In this document: positions 42,543 through 51,899 of the stretch, in pieces | Layout: the number at the start of each line of letters is the position of its first letter | Numbering within the stretch: the first letter of the stretch is position 1 | Source of the DNA: AV40 sp035568175 | GTDB taxonomy: Bacteria > Verrucomicrobiota > Verrucomicrobiia > Chthoniobacterales > UBA10450 | Assembly (NCBI GenBank): GCA_035568175.1 | Contig: DATMON010000006.1 | Coordinates: forward strand, 23,298-87,297 | Length of the DNA: 64,000 bases | Reading direction: 5' to 3' | Notes under the pieces: generated by a model | Databases searched by the model: none | The model's input: only the letters and a program-made list of their open reading frames with translations | What the model was told of the DNA's origin: nothing | Position numbers and translations under genes: made by a program

Positions 42543-44345
42543 TTACGGCTGCGTTTTTCGCGCGAGAAGATCGCGAAGGAGTGGTTCGGCATCTGGATAT
42601 GCCGGGTCAATCCGCAGAGCGATGCGGAGCTGAGCGATCGCCGGTTCCAGTTCGCCCTTGCGCACCAGACCGACGGCCAGGTTGTAATGCGCACGGGGAT
42701 TGTCCGGTTGAAGGGCCAACGCCTTTCCGTAATGCGCCAGAGCCGCGTCCGTGTCGCCTTTTTCAAGCAGCAGATTGGCGAGATTGGTGTGGGCATCGGG
42801 AAAATCAGGCTGAAGTTGAAGCGCGCGTTTGTAAGAAGCGGCGGCTTCGTCAACTTCTCCTTTTTTCGAAAGAGCGTTGCCGAGAGTGTAATACGCTTTC
42901 GGGTGGTTGGGATTCATCTTCAGAACGGTCCGCAAGTGCGGGATCGCTTCGTCCGGCTCGCCTTTTTCCATTAACGCGGCGGCGAGGTTGTAGTGGCCAA
43001 ATTGGTAATCTGGATCAATTTCGATTGAGCGCTTCGATTGAGCGATTGCTTCGTCGACAAAACCTTTGTTGAGAAGGGCGCTCCCGAGATTACTGCGGGC
43101 AGTTGCCGAATTCGGGTTTTTCGCTATCACCGCGCGAAAACAAGTTTCGGCATCGCGATAAATCGTGCTCTGCCCCCATGTCAGGCTGGCAAGCAAAAGA
43201 AGCAACGCTGCCGAAGCCGCATAACCGGCCGGGCGCAAACTTGCTTTCATCTGCGCAGCCAACCACGCCGCGCCGGTGGAAACGGGAGCGAAGATTGCAA
43301 TCGTGGCCAGATATTGAAAATGATCGGCGCGAAATATGGCATCGTGACGGGCCGGCCCAAGGCCAGACATAAAGAAGGAGAGATTAAAGAAACCGAGGAC
43401 CGGGAAAAGCATGAGAAGAAAGCAGATTGCCGCGGCAAGTGGGCCACGCGACTTCTTGCGAATGATCCACAACCAAAGAAATAAAATCAGGGTGGCAGCG
43501 GGAAAAAGATATTGCCACAAGACGGTCTGACTGATGTTCCAAGTCGGATAAATCATTATCAGATTGCGCGGCCATAATAGTTCGCCCAGATAAAACCAGA
43601 ACAGGCGCCCCGCGATCAGAAATCGCTCGAGCAACGAAAAATCGAATGTCTCACCACTCTCGGCACAGAACTTTTGTTCTACCCAGACCGTGACCAGGCC
43701 GGCTACAAGTCCAATCACGAAAAAAGGAATGAGTGGTGCAAGGTCTCGCTTCCAACTCAATGTTCCGCGTTTCCACCAGAAAATGACCAACAGCACAGCC
43801 GGCAAGGTGACGATCACGGTTTTTGTCATCACGCCGGCGAGAAACAGCGCAAAGGCAATGAAATAAGCGCTTCGCTTTCGCTCCTGATCGTATTTCAGAT
43901 AGAGCAGGGCCGAACCTGCACATAACGCTCCCGACAAAGTATTCTTGAGTTCCGAGATCCAGGCGACGGATTCAACCAAAACTGGGTGCAGTGCAAAAAT
44001 CCCGGCCGCGAGCCAGGCCCCGGGAATTTGCAACCGCTCAAGGATTCGCCACAGCAGCAGGGCTGTGAGCGCATGCAGCGCAATGTTGAGAAGGTGGTAG
44101 GGAAGCGGCCACGCGCCCCACAGTTTATGTTCGATCCAAAAAACCGTGTGAAGGAGCGGATAGTATTGCGGAGCCGCTGCCGGATCTGTCCAAATCCGTC
44201 CGAGGCCGTGCAATGAACGCAGCTGGGCCGACGTGATATGAATGTCATCATCCCAGATCGGTTTTCCGTTCCAAGCCGGCTGATAGGCGACCGTCGTCGC
44301 GACGATCAGGATTAATCCAAACAACCAGTTCCGGGGCGACATCAA
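42543..44345 (-). CDS. TMTC-like membrane protein with C-terminal TPRs
   Basis: 600 residues. The N-terminal ~400 are polytopic, with a GT-C-like first loop (GKPIWDDDIHITS, acidic DDD) and FALHPVLVESVAWISELKN, a hallmark of TMTC/PMT-type O-mannosyltransferase relatives. The C-terminal ~190 hold about six TPRs (ARSNLGSALLNKGFVDEAIA, GHYNLAAALMEKGEPDEAI, AYYTLGNALSKKGEVDEA and so on). A glycosyl transfer role is inferred from family only. Confidence 0.75.
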   Translation of the reverse strand: MMSPRNWLFGLILIVATTVAYQPAWNGKPIWDDDIHITSAQLRSLHGLGRIWTDPAAAPQYYPLLHTVFWIEHKLWGAWPLPYHLLNIALHALTALLLWRILERLQIPGAWLAAGIFALHPVLVESVAWISELKNTLSGALCAGSALLYLKYDQERKRSAYFIAFALFLAGVMTKTVIVTLPAVLLVIFWWKRGTLSWKRDLAPLIPFFVIGLVAGLVTVWVEQKFCAESGETFDFSLLERFLIAGRLFWFYLGELLWPRNLIMIYPTWNISQTVLWQYLFPAATLILFLWLWIIRKKSRGPLAAAICFLLMLFPVLGFFNLSFFMSGLGPARHDAIFRADHFQYLATIAIFAPVSTGAAWLAAQMKASLRPAGYAASAALLLLLASLTWGQSTIYRDAETCFRAVIAKNPNSATARSNLGSALLNKGFVDEAIAQSKRSIEIDPDYQFGHYNLAAALMEKGEPDEAIPHLRTVLKMNPNHPKAYYTLGNALSKKGEVDEAAASYKRALQLQPDFPDAHTNLANLLLEKGDTDAALAHYGKALALQPDNPRAHYNLAVGLVRKGELEPAIAQLRIALRIDPAYPDAEPLLRDLLARKTQP

Positions 44346-44375
44346 TCAGACGACGGACCGGTCGCTCGCGACGTC

Positions 44376-46844
44376 CTAGTCCGCGATCGGTTCCGCCAGT
44401 TTCTTCTTCGGCACGTCGGATTGGAAAACGAGCTTTCCATCTTTCGCGCTGACTTGAACTTTGGTACCGGCTTTGACGTTGCCGCGCAGAATTTCTTCCG
44501 CCAGCGGATCTTCCAGGAAGCGCTCAACTGCGCGCCGCATCGGTCGCGCGCCGTAATTTGGATCGTAGCCTTTTTCGATCACGAACTCGTGCGCCAAATT
44601 GTCGAGAACGATCTCCACTTCCTTGGCTTTGAGACGGACTTTCACCTTTTCCACCTCAAGATCGACAATCCGCAGGAGGTGCGACTTCTCAAGCGAGTGG
44701 AAGACAGTGATCTCGTCGAGGCGATTCAGAAACTCCGGTTTAAACACGCGCTTGGTTTCTTCCAGGATTTTTTCCCGCATCGAATCGTAGTCGTGACCTT
44801 CGCGCGGCGCGCCAAAGCCCATAGTTGTCTGCTTTTTCAGCAGCTCAGCCCCGACATTCGAAGTCATAATGATGATCGTGTTGCGGAAATCGATCTTTCG
44901 GCCTAACGAGTCGGTGATTTTGCCTTCTTCGAGAATTTGAAGGAGCAGATGCATCACGTCCGGATGCGCTTTCTCGATTTCGTCGAAGAGCACGACCGAA
45001 TACGGCCGGCGCCGGACTGCTTCGGAAAGTTGACCGCCTTCCTCGTAGCCCACGTAACCCGGAGGCGATCCGATCAGACGCGAGGCCGTGAATTTTTCCA
45101 TGTACTCCGACATGTCGATCTGGATCAGCGCGTCCCGATCGCCAAACATGAATTCGGCGAGCTTCTGGGCGAGGAACGTTTTACCAACGCCGGTCGGTCC
45201 GAGGAAAATAAACGAGCCAATTGGACGCCGCGGATCTTTGAGATCGGCCCGGCTCCGGCGCAACGCTTTCGAGACAGCGATGACTGCTTCATCCTGTCCA
45301 ATTACTTTGCCTTTCAACTCCTCTTCCATTTTGAGGAGCTTTTCGGTCTCAGCCTGCTCCATCCGTTGGAGTGGAACGCCGGTCACTTTCGAAATGATGT
45401 GCATCATGTCGTCGGCGGTAACGAGCACTTCCTTTTCTTCGCGCTCCTGACGCCATTTCTGCAAAATGGAATCGAGTTTTTCCTTGGTCTGCTTTTCCTT
45501 GTCGCGAAGCGCGGCGGCTTTTTCGAAATCCTGCGCCTTGATTGCGGCTTCTTTTTGCAAGCGAATTTGCTCGATGTCCTTCTCGATTTCTTTCACGTCC
45601 GGCGGCCGCGTCATCGAGTTGATCCGCGCGCGCGCCCCGGCCTCATCCATCACGTCGATCGCTTTGTCCGGCAGAAAACGGCCGGTAATATACCGCTCGG
45701 AAAATTTCACCGCGGTCTCGAGCGCTTCGTCCGTCAACTTGGCTTTGTGGTGCGCTTCGTATTTCGGGCGCAGTCCTTTCAAAATCTCGATCGCTTCCTC
45801 AATCGTGGGCGCGTCAACTTTTACGGTTTGGAACCGGCGTTCGAGCGCTGCGTCCTTCTCGATGTATTTGCGATACTCGTTCATCGTCGTCGCACCGACG
45901 CATTGCAATTCGCCTCGACTCAGCGCGGGTTTGATGATGTTCGAGGCGTCCATCGCGCCCTCGGCCGAACCGGCGCCGACGATCGTGTGCAGTTCGTCGA
46001 TGAAAAGAATGACGTTCTTGGAACGGCGAATTTCGTCCATCACCGCTTTGATGCGCTCTTCGAATTGGCCGCGGTACTTTGTGCCCGCGACCATCAAGGC
46101 GAGATCGAGCGTAACGACTCGCTTATCGCGCAACAACTCGGGCACATTGCCGATCGCAATTTCCTGGGCCAGACCTTCCGCGATCGCGGTTTTGCCGACG
46201 CCAGCCTCACCGATTAGGACCGGATTATTTTTTGTGCGCCGGCAAAGCACTTGAATCACGCGCTCGATTTCGTTGTGACGTCCAATTACCGGATCGAGCT
46301 CGGCTTTCTTCGCCAACTCGGTCAGGTCTCGGCCAAACGCGCGGAGCGCGGGAGTTTTGACATCCTTCTTAGAAGTTGGCTCGCCCTCTTCGGCTTCTGA
46401 CGGCGTAAAGTTCGGATCCAGCTCCTTCAAAATCTCGTTGCGAGTTCGCTCGATGTCGATCTCCAGACTCTTGAGCACGCGCGCGGCGACACCTTCGCCT
46501 TCGCGGAGCAAGCCGAGCAAAATGTGTTCGGTGCCGACGTAGGAGTGATTGAGCGCTTTTGCTTCCTTGCCGGCGAGCGCTAAGACTTTTTTCACCCGCG
46601 GCGTATACGGAATGTTGCCGACAATTTTCGTTTCCGGACCGGAGCCGACTTGCTTCTCGACCTCCATCCGCACGGTCTCGAGATCGAGTCCCATTTTCTG
46701 GAGAACGTTGACCGCGACACCCTGGCCGAGCTTGATCAATCCGAGCAGCAGATGCTCGGTGCCGACATAATTGTGATTGAAGCGGTCGGCTTCTTTGCGA
46801 GCGAGCTGCAGGACCTGTTGGGCGCGAGGAGTAAAATTGTTCAT
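44376..46844 (-). CDS. clpC: AAA+ unfoldase ClpC
   Basis: 822 residues. Two N-terminal Clp repeats (FTPRAQQVLQLARKEADRF, GTEHLLLGLI). NBD1 Walker A GEAGVGKTAIAEGLA, a UvrB/C-type coiled middle domain (EKAAALRDKEKQTKEKLDSI), NBD2 Walker A GPTGVGKTFLAQ and Walker B VVLFDEIEKAHPD. Feeds substrates to ClpP. Overlaps the mcsB stop by 4 bp. In Firmicutes, the McsB partner marks proteins with phospho-arginine for this unfoldase. Confidence 0.95.
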   Translation of the reverse strand: MNNFTPRAQQVLQLARKEADRFNHNYVGTEHLLLGLIKLGQGVAVNVLQKMGLDLETVRMEVEKQVGSGPETKIVGNIPYTPRVKKVLALAGKEAKALNHSYVGTEHILLGLLREGEGVAARVLKSLEIDIERTRNEILKELDPNFTPSEAEEGEPTSKKDVKTPALRAFGRDLTELAKKAELDPVIGRHNEIERVIQVLCRRTKNNPVLIGEAGVGKTAIAEGLAQEIAIGNVPELLRDKRVVTLDLALMVAGTKYRGQFEERIKAVMDEIRRSKNVILFIDELHTIVGAGSAEGAMDASNIIKPALSRGELQCVGATTMNEYRKYIEKDAALERRFQTVKVDAPTIEEAIEILKGLRPKYEAHHKAKLTDEALETAVKFSERYITGRFLPDKAIDVMDEAGARARINSMTRPPDVKEIEKDIEQIRLQKEAAIKAQDFEKAAALRDKEKQTKEKLDSILQKWRQEREEKEVLVTADDMMHIISKVTGVPLQRMEQAETEKLLKMEEELKGKVIGQDEAVIAVSKALRRSRADLKDPRRPIGSFIFLGPTGVGKTFLAQKLAEFMFGDRDALIQIDMSEYMEKFTASRLIGSPPGYVGYEEGGQLSEAVRRRPYSVVLFDEIEKAHPDVMHLLLQILEEGKITDSLGRKIDFRNTIIIMTSNVGAELLKKQTTMGFGAPREGHDYDSMREKILEETKRVFKPEFLNRLDEITVFHSLEKSHLLRIVDLEVEKVKVRLKAKEVEIVLDNLAHEFVIEKGYDPNYGARPMRRAVERFLEDPLAEEILRGNVKAGTKVQVSAKDGKLVFQSDVPKKKLAEPIAD

Positions 46845-47962
46845 TGTTCTGATGACGCCGGGCTCGAGCCGTTGCCGGAGTCCAACGCCAGCTTACTGAT
46901 ATCAGGTTTGGGCAGCACTTTCAAACGCGCCCGGATAATTTGGGCGCGAAGATGGTCGCGCTCTTCGGCGTTAAGTTTTTGCTGCGACGTCTTTTGAAGA
47001 TGCGCCGGTTGCGTGTCGATGAACAATTCATCGATTGGGAGCCGCTTTTCTTCCGGGAAGACGTTGAGGTCGATCCCGAGTTTGATGATGGACAACAAAT
47101 TGAGCGCCTCTTTCGAGCTCATGGCGTGCGCATAAGTCAAAACGCCATACGCGCGACCGATCTGGTCCCAAAGCGTGTTCGATTTCTTTTGAATCAAAAC
47201 CTGCCGCGCGTCGTGTTCCTTTTCGATGATCGTCTCGATGACTTTGCTGAGCCGGGCGATAATCTCGTCTTCTTTTTCGCCCAGCGTGGTCTGGTTGGAA
47301 ATCTGGAAAAGATTTCCCATCGCCTCAGTGCCTTCGCCATAAAGACCGCGCACCGCCAGACCGATCTTGCTCACCGCTTGAACCACTTGATTGATCAGCT
47401 CGCTCAGGACCAAACCGGGCAAATGAAGCATCGCGGACGCGCGCATGCCGGTGCCGACATTTGTCGGGCAGGCGGTCAGATAACCAAGGCGCTGGTCGTA
47501 GGCAAATTCGAGCTCATTCTCGAGCGCGGTGTCGATTTTATCGAGAAGTTTGAAGGCTTGTTTCAATTGCAAACCCGAGCGCATCGATTGCATCCGGAGA
47601 TGATCTTCCTCGTTGATCATGATGCTGAGCGTTTGCCGCCGATTCATGATCACTGCGCTGCCGGCGCTTTTGGCCGCGTGCTCGCGGCTGATCAGATGGC
47701 GCTCGACTAACACTTGCTTTTCCAACGCGGAAAGGTCCTGCAGCAATTCTGAAAACGAATCCTGCATTTCCGGAAGTTTTTCTAGGTGCGGTTTAATCAG
47801 CTCGAGAATCGAAGTGCGCTCGGCTTTCTTCGCCCAACCGGGAAATGCGCGGTTGCGCAAGTTGCGCGCGAGCCGCACCCGGCTGCTGACTACGATTTGG
47901 TGATGCGGTCCCTCGCCACGGAGCCATTCTCCGGCGTTCGACATGACATTCGAAAATTTCAC
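46841..47962 (-). CDS. mcsB: Protein-arginine kinase McsB
   Basis: 373 residues of the ATP:guanido phosphotransferase family. VVSSRVRLARNLRNRAFPGW near residue 25, MNRRQTLSIMINEEDHLRMQ, and the signature CPTNVGTGMRASAMLHLP with the active-site Cys. RGLYGEGTEAMGNLFQISNQ follows. Phosphorylates arginine in proteins targeted to ClpCP. Lies between clpC and mcsA, which supports McsB rather than arginine/creatine kinase. Confidence 0.94.
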   Translation of the reverse strand: MKFSNVMSNAGEWLRGEGPHHQIVVSSRVRLARNLRNRAFPGWAKKAERTSILELIKPHLEKLPEMQDSFSELLQDLSALEKQVLVERHLISREHAAKSAGSAVIMNRRQTLSIMINEEDHLRMQSMRSGLQLKQAFKLLDKIDTALENELEFAYDQRLGYLTACPTNVGTGMRASAMLHLPGLVLSELINQVVQAVSKIGLAVRGLYGEGTEAMGNLFQISNQTTLGEKEDEIIARLSKVIETIIEKEHDARQVLIQKKSNTLWDQIGRAYGVLTYAHAMSSKEALNLLSIIKLGIDLNVFPEEKRLPIDELFIDTQPAHLQKTSQQKLNAEERDHLRAQIIRARLKVLPKPDISKLALDSGNGSSPASSEQ

Positions 47963-47966
47963 GGCG

Positions 47967-48458
47967 CTAACTCGCTAATTCACTTTCCAGCTGTTTGATT
48001 TGGTCGCGCAACGACGCGGCCGTTTCGTAATTTTCTTCCGCCACTGCTTTTTGCAGGCTCTCATTCAAATTGCGCATCCGATCGCTCAACTCTCCCGCGC
48101 GATGGGCCCGTTGCGGAACTTTGCCGACGTGCGCTGTCCCTTTGTGCATTGCTTTTAATAGTGCGGTTAACGCTTCGGTAAAGGTCACGTAACACGTGCT
48201 GCAACCGAGCCGGCCGGCCTTTTTGAAATCGGCCTGGGTAAAACCGCAAACGGGGCAGCGTTGGGTCGAGCTCCCTTTTTCGATTTCCTCCGCCGCGCCG
48301 ATGCCAAGGAGCAAATCCGCCAGGGCAAACCCAGTCGGGTCCTGGACGCCCTTTTCTTTCGAGCACGCGTCGCAGAGATTCACCTTCTGCATCTTCCCCT
48401 CAATGATTTGAGTCAGAAAGACGGTCGCGTCATTGCATTTACAAACGTCGCACAACAT
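47967..48458 (-). CDS. mcsA: McsA-like zinc-finger activator
   Basis: 163 residues from MLCDVCKCNDATVF. Four CxxC pairs (CDVC, CDAC, CPVC, CSTC) form two treble-clef-type zinc sites, followed by a C-terminal UVR motif (ENYETAASLRDQIKQLESEL). In the Firmicutes system McsA activates McsB. The longer in-frame start at 48497 adds 13 residues without family match. No ctsR precedes it. Confidence 0.9.
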   Translation of the reverse strand: MLCDVCKCNDATVFLTQIIEGKMQKVNLCDACSKEKGVQDPTGFALADLLLGIGAAEEIEKGSSTQRCPVCGFTQADFKKAGRLGCSTCYVTFTEALTALLKAMHKGTAHVGKVPQRAHRAGELSDRMRNLNESLQKAVAEENYETAASLRDQIKQLESELAS

Positions 48459-48585
48459 TTCTACAATATTAGACCTGTTCCACGCTAAAACATTCAAGCC
48501 GCGAGTTTGTCGAGCACCTTTCGCGCCGATCTCGATAGTTTGGATTGCTTTGTCACGCCGTAGCCTTGGCGAAGGCGGATCGATC

Positions 48586-49566
48586 TTACGAATAAATCGG
48601 CGTTCCTGTTTCTCTCGTCATTTCCCGGAAACGCGCAATCATCCGCGCTGTAATCGGGCCCGGTTTGCCTGTGCCAATGGGACGGCCGTCGGCTTTGACC
48701 ACCGGAATAATTTCCGCAGCCGTGCCGGTAAGAAAAGCCTCGTCCGCAATGAAAACGTCATGACGCGTAATGTCAGCTTCCGTCACTTTAATTCCCGTCT
48801 CGGCAGCGATTTCAAACACGACCGAACGGGTAATTCCGCGCAGGGCGCCGGCCGTGATCGGCGGCGTGAAAATGTGGCCGCGTTTAACGATGAAGACGTT
48901 GTCCGCCGTGCACTCCGCCACATTTCCCTCATCGTTTAACATCAGGGCTTCGTCGGCATTGGCGAGGTTCGCCTCGATCCGCGCCATCACGTTGTTCAAA
49001 TAATTGAGCGACTTGACCGCGGGATTGAGCGCGCTCGGGTTGGTGCGACGCGTCGCGCAGGTGACCACGCTGAGTCCATTTCGGTAAACGTTTTCGGGAT
49101 AAAGCGCGATTTGAGCGGTGATGATGATCACGCTCGGTTTTTTGCACTGCTCCGGATTCAAACCAAGGTTGCCAACTCCGCGCGTGACCAGCAAACGAAT
49201 GTAACCTTCGCGCAAATTATTTTGCCGAATCGTCTCCAACAGCGCTTCGGTCATAGCTCGCTGCGACATCGGTATTTCCAACAAAATGGAGCGGGCCGAA
49301 TCCCAAAGCCGCTCGAGATGCTCTTCCAATCGAAAAACGCGGCCGTTGTAAAAACGGATCCCCTCAAAAATTCCATCGCCATAAAGCAGGCCGTGATCGA
49401 ACACGGAAACTTTCGCATCGGCCTCGGCATAAAATTTTCCGTCGACGTAAATCTGAGAAAGCTTCGCCGCGGGCTTCGACCCGGTCCGTTTATCGACCGC
49501 CGGTTTTACCGCTTCGCGTAATTTAGGTTCGTCGATCACCGTCCCGCCTGCATTAGTGGTTTTCAT
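48586..49566 (-). CDS. ilvE: Branched-chain amino acid aminotransferase
   Basis: A 326-residue PLP enzyme, fold type IV. Conserved VSVFDHGLLYGDGIFEGIRFY, the PLP Lys in NPAVKSLNYLNNVMARIEA (quoted in part, AVKSLNYLNN), and ECTADNVFIVKRG with the distinctive GALRGITRSVV. Catalyses the last step of Leu/Ile/Val synthesis. A D-amino-acid aminotransferase is the main alternative; the RLLVTRGVG block fits IlvE-like clades better. Confidence 0.88.
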   Translation of the reverse strand: MKTTNAGGTVIDEPKLREAVKPAVDKRTGSKPAAKLSQIYVDGKFYAEADAKVSVFDHGLLYGDGIFEGIRFYNGRVFRLEEHLERLWDSARSILLEIPMSQRAMTEALLETIRQNNLREGYIRLLVTRGVGNLGLNPEQCKKPSVIIITAQIALYPENVYRNGLSVVTCATRRTNPSALNPAVKSLNYLNNVMARIEANLANADEALMLNDEGNVAECTADNVFIVKRGHIFTPPITAGALRGITRSVVFEIAAETGIKVTEADITRHDVFIADEAFLTGTAAEIIPVVKADGRPIGTGKPGPITARMIARFREMTRETGTPIYS

Positions 49567-49623
49567 AATTTCACGAAAAATCTCCGTCTTTCGTCACGCA
49601 ATTCAAGGAACAAATGCAATGGC

Positions 49624-50286
49624 TTATTGGATGCGGCCGTCTTTAATGTGCAGCTCACGGTCGCCGCGGGTCGCAAGGCCGGTGTCATGAGTGACTATCA
49701 GGACACTTTTCTTGCGTTCGCGAGCGAGGTTCAACAAAAGATCGACAATCGCCTCGCCGGTCGCGGAGTCGAGATTACCGGTAGGCTCGTCCGCAAAAAT
49801 AATATCGGGATCGTTCGTCAACGCGCGCGCAATCGCGACTCGTTGCTGTTCGCCGCCCGAAAGTTCCGCCGGCAAGTGTTGCATCCGATCGGCCAAACCG
49901 ACCGCGGCCAGACTTTCTTCGGCCGCCTTCTCTGTCGATGTCCGGCCGATCATTCCCGGAAGCGAAACATTTTCCAGCGCGGTCAGTTCCGGCAACAAAA
50001 AATAGCCTTGGAACACGAAACCCATCTTTTTGTTGCGAAAGCGCGCCTGCGACGCCGAGCTGCCGTTGTAAAGATTGCGTCCTTCAAATTCCACAGTCCC
50101 GGACTCAGGTCGCTCCAAACCGGCCAGCGTGTAAAGCAGGGTCGTTTTTCCAGCGCCCGAGGCGCCGCAAATAAAAATGATTTCGCCGGGCGCGACATCG
50201 ACCGAGATGCCGCGCAACACTTCAATCCGGCGCGAGCCCATTCGGAATGATTGAAACAAATCGCGAGCGATCAGTTGTGGCGACAC
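49624..50286 (-). CDS. LolD-like ABC transporter ATPase, orphan
   Basis: 220 residues from GTG 50286 (VSPQLIARDLFQSF). Walker A CGASGAGKTTLLYTLAG, signature LSGGEQQRVAIARAL, Walker B DIIFADEPTGNLDSATG, His switch VTHDTGLATRGD. This belongs to the LolD/MacB/FtsE-type group. No LolC/E permease is adjacent. A longer frame to 50376 translates a repeat fragment and is not used. An AAGATCGACA copy (50304-50313) lies just before the start. Confidence 0.87.
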   Translation of the reverse strand: MSPQLIARDLFQSFRMGSRRIEVLRGISVDVAPGEIIFICGASGAGKTTLLYTLAGLERPESGTVEFEGRNLYNGSSASQARFRNKKMGFVFQGYFLLPELTALENVSLPGMIGRTSTEKAAEESLAAVGLADRMQHLPAELSGGEQQRVAIARALTNDPDIIFADEPTGNLDSATGEAIVDLLLNLARERKKSVLIVTHDTGLATRGDRELHIKDGRIQ

Positions 50287-50373
50287 GAAACAATTACTCC
50301 GCCAAGATCGACATCGTGCAAGCAATGTCATTCCGAACGCGAGCCAGGAGAACAAGGGCCAGTCCGGCTCGGA

Positions 50374-50410
50374 CAAAAAAATCGCCGCGGAACGCTCCGC
50401 GGCGATTTCT
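50374..50410 (-). terminator. Rho-independent terminator
   Basis: On the minus strand, the stem ATCGCCGCGG...CCGCGGCGAT is followed by a run of seven Ts. It is placed 17 bp after the stop of the peptidoglycan-binding protein gene (50428). Confidence 0.85.
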
Positions 50411-50427
50411 CAGAATCCAAATTTTGC

Positions 50428-51273
50428 TTACACCATTCCGAGCGTTTCCAAGGTTGGCTCGTCCACCGCGCCCGTTGGTTCGAGTCCCTGCGCGGATTGA
50501 TACTCTGCCAGAGCGGCGCGGGTTTGCGGTCCGAGAATGCCGTCGACTTCGCCCTGATAGTAACCCTGTTGCTGAAGTGCGGACTGCACGTTGGCTACTG
50601 TCTGGCCCGGATCCATCTCCGGATTCGAGGCGTAGATCGGTCCATCATAATAATAGTTGGCGCCGGGATTGTAACCCCAGGCCGGGTACCAGTAGCCGGA
50701 GTCCCAGTAATATGGCGATCCGAATACGAACACGATGTTGTTGTGGTGCGATCTCCACCATCCCTGATCGTGCCATTGCGGATGGTAATTCACAAAAACC
50801 TGATACTTCGCGCCCTTCCAATTGTGAGCGCCAGCAATCTGATAGTTTCCGTTGAACTTCACCGCCTGATATTTCCCGTTCGGCTGGTTCCCGAGATTGA
50901 AATGCTGAACCTTGAAGTTCTTATTGACCGTGACGCTCTTGTTCACGGACTTATTGAACGTGGTGTTCTTGGCCGACACATTGGTTTGGCTGGAGAGATT
51001 TGTTGAATTCCCGCCAGTTACCGGCCCCTGCCACTTGTTCTTGCCCGCACCTTTGTAATGGACCGTGCCCTGTTGCTGGAAGTTCGCGGTGTGAGGACCA
51101 CTGCTCGAACCGGCTTTGTAAGTTTTGCCGGTCTGTTGGGTTGTCACTTGCCGCGACGGAGCATTGCCGCCGCCTTTCTTCTTCCCTTGATTGTTACCTT
51201 GATCGTCCTGCTGAGCTGCGCCTGCAAAGGACGCGAGCCCGAAACAGCACGTTAAAACTAAAAGTATTCTCAT
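50428..51273 (-). CDS. Secreted Asn/Gly-rich protein with peptidoglycan-binding domain
   Basis: 281 residues. Signal peptide (ILLVLTCCFGLASFAGAA). Then a low-complexity region rich in Gln, Asn, Lys and Gly (20-150), an aromatic region (NYHPQWHDQGWW, PYYWDSGYWYPAWGYNPGAN), and a C-terminal PG_binding_1 domain (VANVQSALQQQGYYQGEVDG, RAALAEYQSAQGLEPTG). A cell-wall-binding structural protein is likely. Has its own terminator. Confidence 0.78.
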   Translation of the reverse strand: MRILLVLTCCFGLASFAGAAQQDDQGNNQGKKKGGGNAPSRQVTTQQTGKTYKAGSSSGPHTANFQQQGTVHYKGAGKNKWQGPVTGGNSTNLSSQTNVSAKNTTFNKSVNKSVTVNKNFKVQHFNLGNQPNGKYQAVKFNGNYQIAGAHNWKGAKYQVFVNYHPQWHDQGWWRSHHNNIVFVFGSPYYWDSGYWYPAWGYNPGANYYYDGPIYASNPEMDPGQTVANVQSALQQQGYYQGEVDGILGPQTRAALAEYQSAQGLEPTGAVDEPTLETLGMV

Positions 51274-51368
51274 ATAAGTTCTATTGCCTCCTGGGTTGTT
51301 AGACCTTCCTAGTCTGACAGTTATTCAACCCTGTTATACATACAACGGTTGCGCTGGGCGCGCTCGAT

Positions 51369-51815
51369 TTATCTTTGCTGCCGAACCGCCTCAAAAACCA
51401 CAATTCCCACGGCAGTGGCCAGGTTCAAACTCCGCGTGCCAGCCATTGGAATGGTGATGCACCGGGACTCGTTCTCCGTCAGCAGGCTCTCGGGCAATCC
51501 CTTCGTTTCCCGCCCGAAAATCAAAAAATCGCCGGGCCGGAATTGAACGTCCCAGTAAGCGCGCTTGGTCTTTGTCGTTACGAAGAAATAACGGTCGCCC
51601 GATTGCTTCGCCTTGATCAGCGCAGCCAACGAATCCCAGGTCTTTACATCGACATCTTCCCAGTAATCGAGGCCGGCGCGTTTGAGTTGTCGATCTTCGA
51701 GCGAGAAACCGAGCGGTTTCACGAGGTGGAGCGTCGACTTTGTTGCCAGGCAAAGTCGCCCGACGTTACCGGTGTTGGGCGGAATCTCCGGCTCAACCAG
51801 AACAACGTTGAACAC
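51369..51815 (-). CDS. trmL: tRNA (cytidine(34)-2'-O)-methyltransferase
   Basis: 148-residue SPOUT-class enzyme methylating the wobble base of tRNA-Leu in the family. Motifs VVLVEPEIPPNTGNVGRLCL, FLIFGRETKGLPESL, and the knot motif IPMAGTRSLNLATAVGIVVFEA (quoted in part, GTRSLNLATAVGIVV). The length is typical. Confidence 0.93.
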   Translation of the reverse strand: MFNVVLVEPEIPPNTGNVGRLCLATKSTLHLVKPLGFSLEDRQLKRAGLDYWEDVDVKTWDSLAALIKAKQSGDRYFFVTTKTKRAYWDVQFRPGDFLIFGRETKGLPESLLTENESRCITIPMAGTRSLNLATAVGIVVFEAVRQQR

Positions 51816-51823
51816 AAATTCTG

Positions 51824-51899
51824 ACCACGGATATCACAGATTTCCGAATCGGACTTTTCTATCCGGTTTGATCCGTTCGATCCGTGTAATCCGCGGTTA
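51824..51899. repeat. Interspersed CACGGAT / ATCCGTG repeat
   Basis: The left end ACCACGGATATCACAGATTT and the right end GATCCGTGTAATCCGCGGTT are inverted relatives. They fill the trmL-tal gap and run into the tal stop codon. This class of 'ATCCGTGTAATCCGCGG' element is scattered in many environmental genomes. Confidence 0.55.

Noticed and set aside
44937..46217. 426-residue plus-strand frame
   Set aside because: Antisense shadow of clpC; rich in His/Arg/Phe with no domain pattern.
50465..50490. GGTTCGAGTCC-like sequence resembling a tRNA T-arm
   Set aside because: No acceptor stem or anticodon arm around it; it lies inside the peptidoglycan-binding domain coding region.
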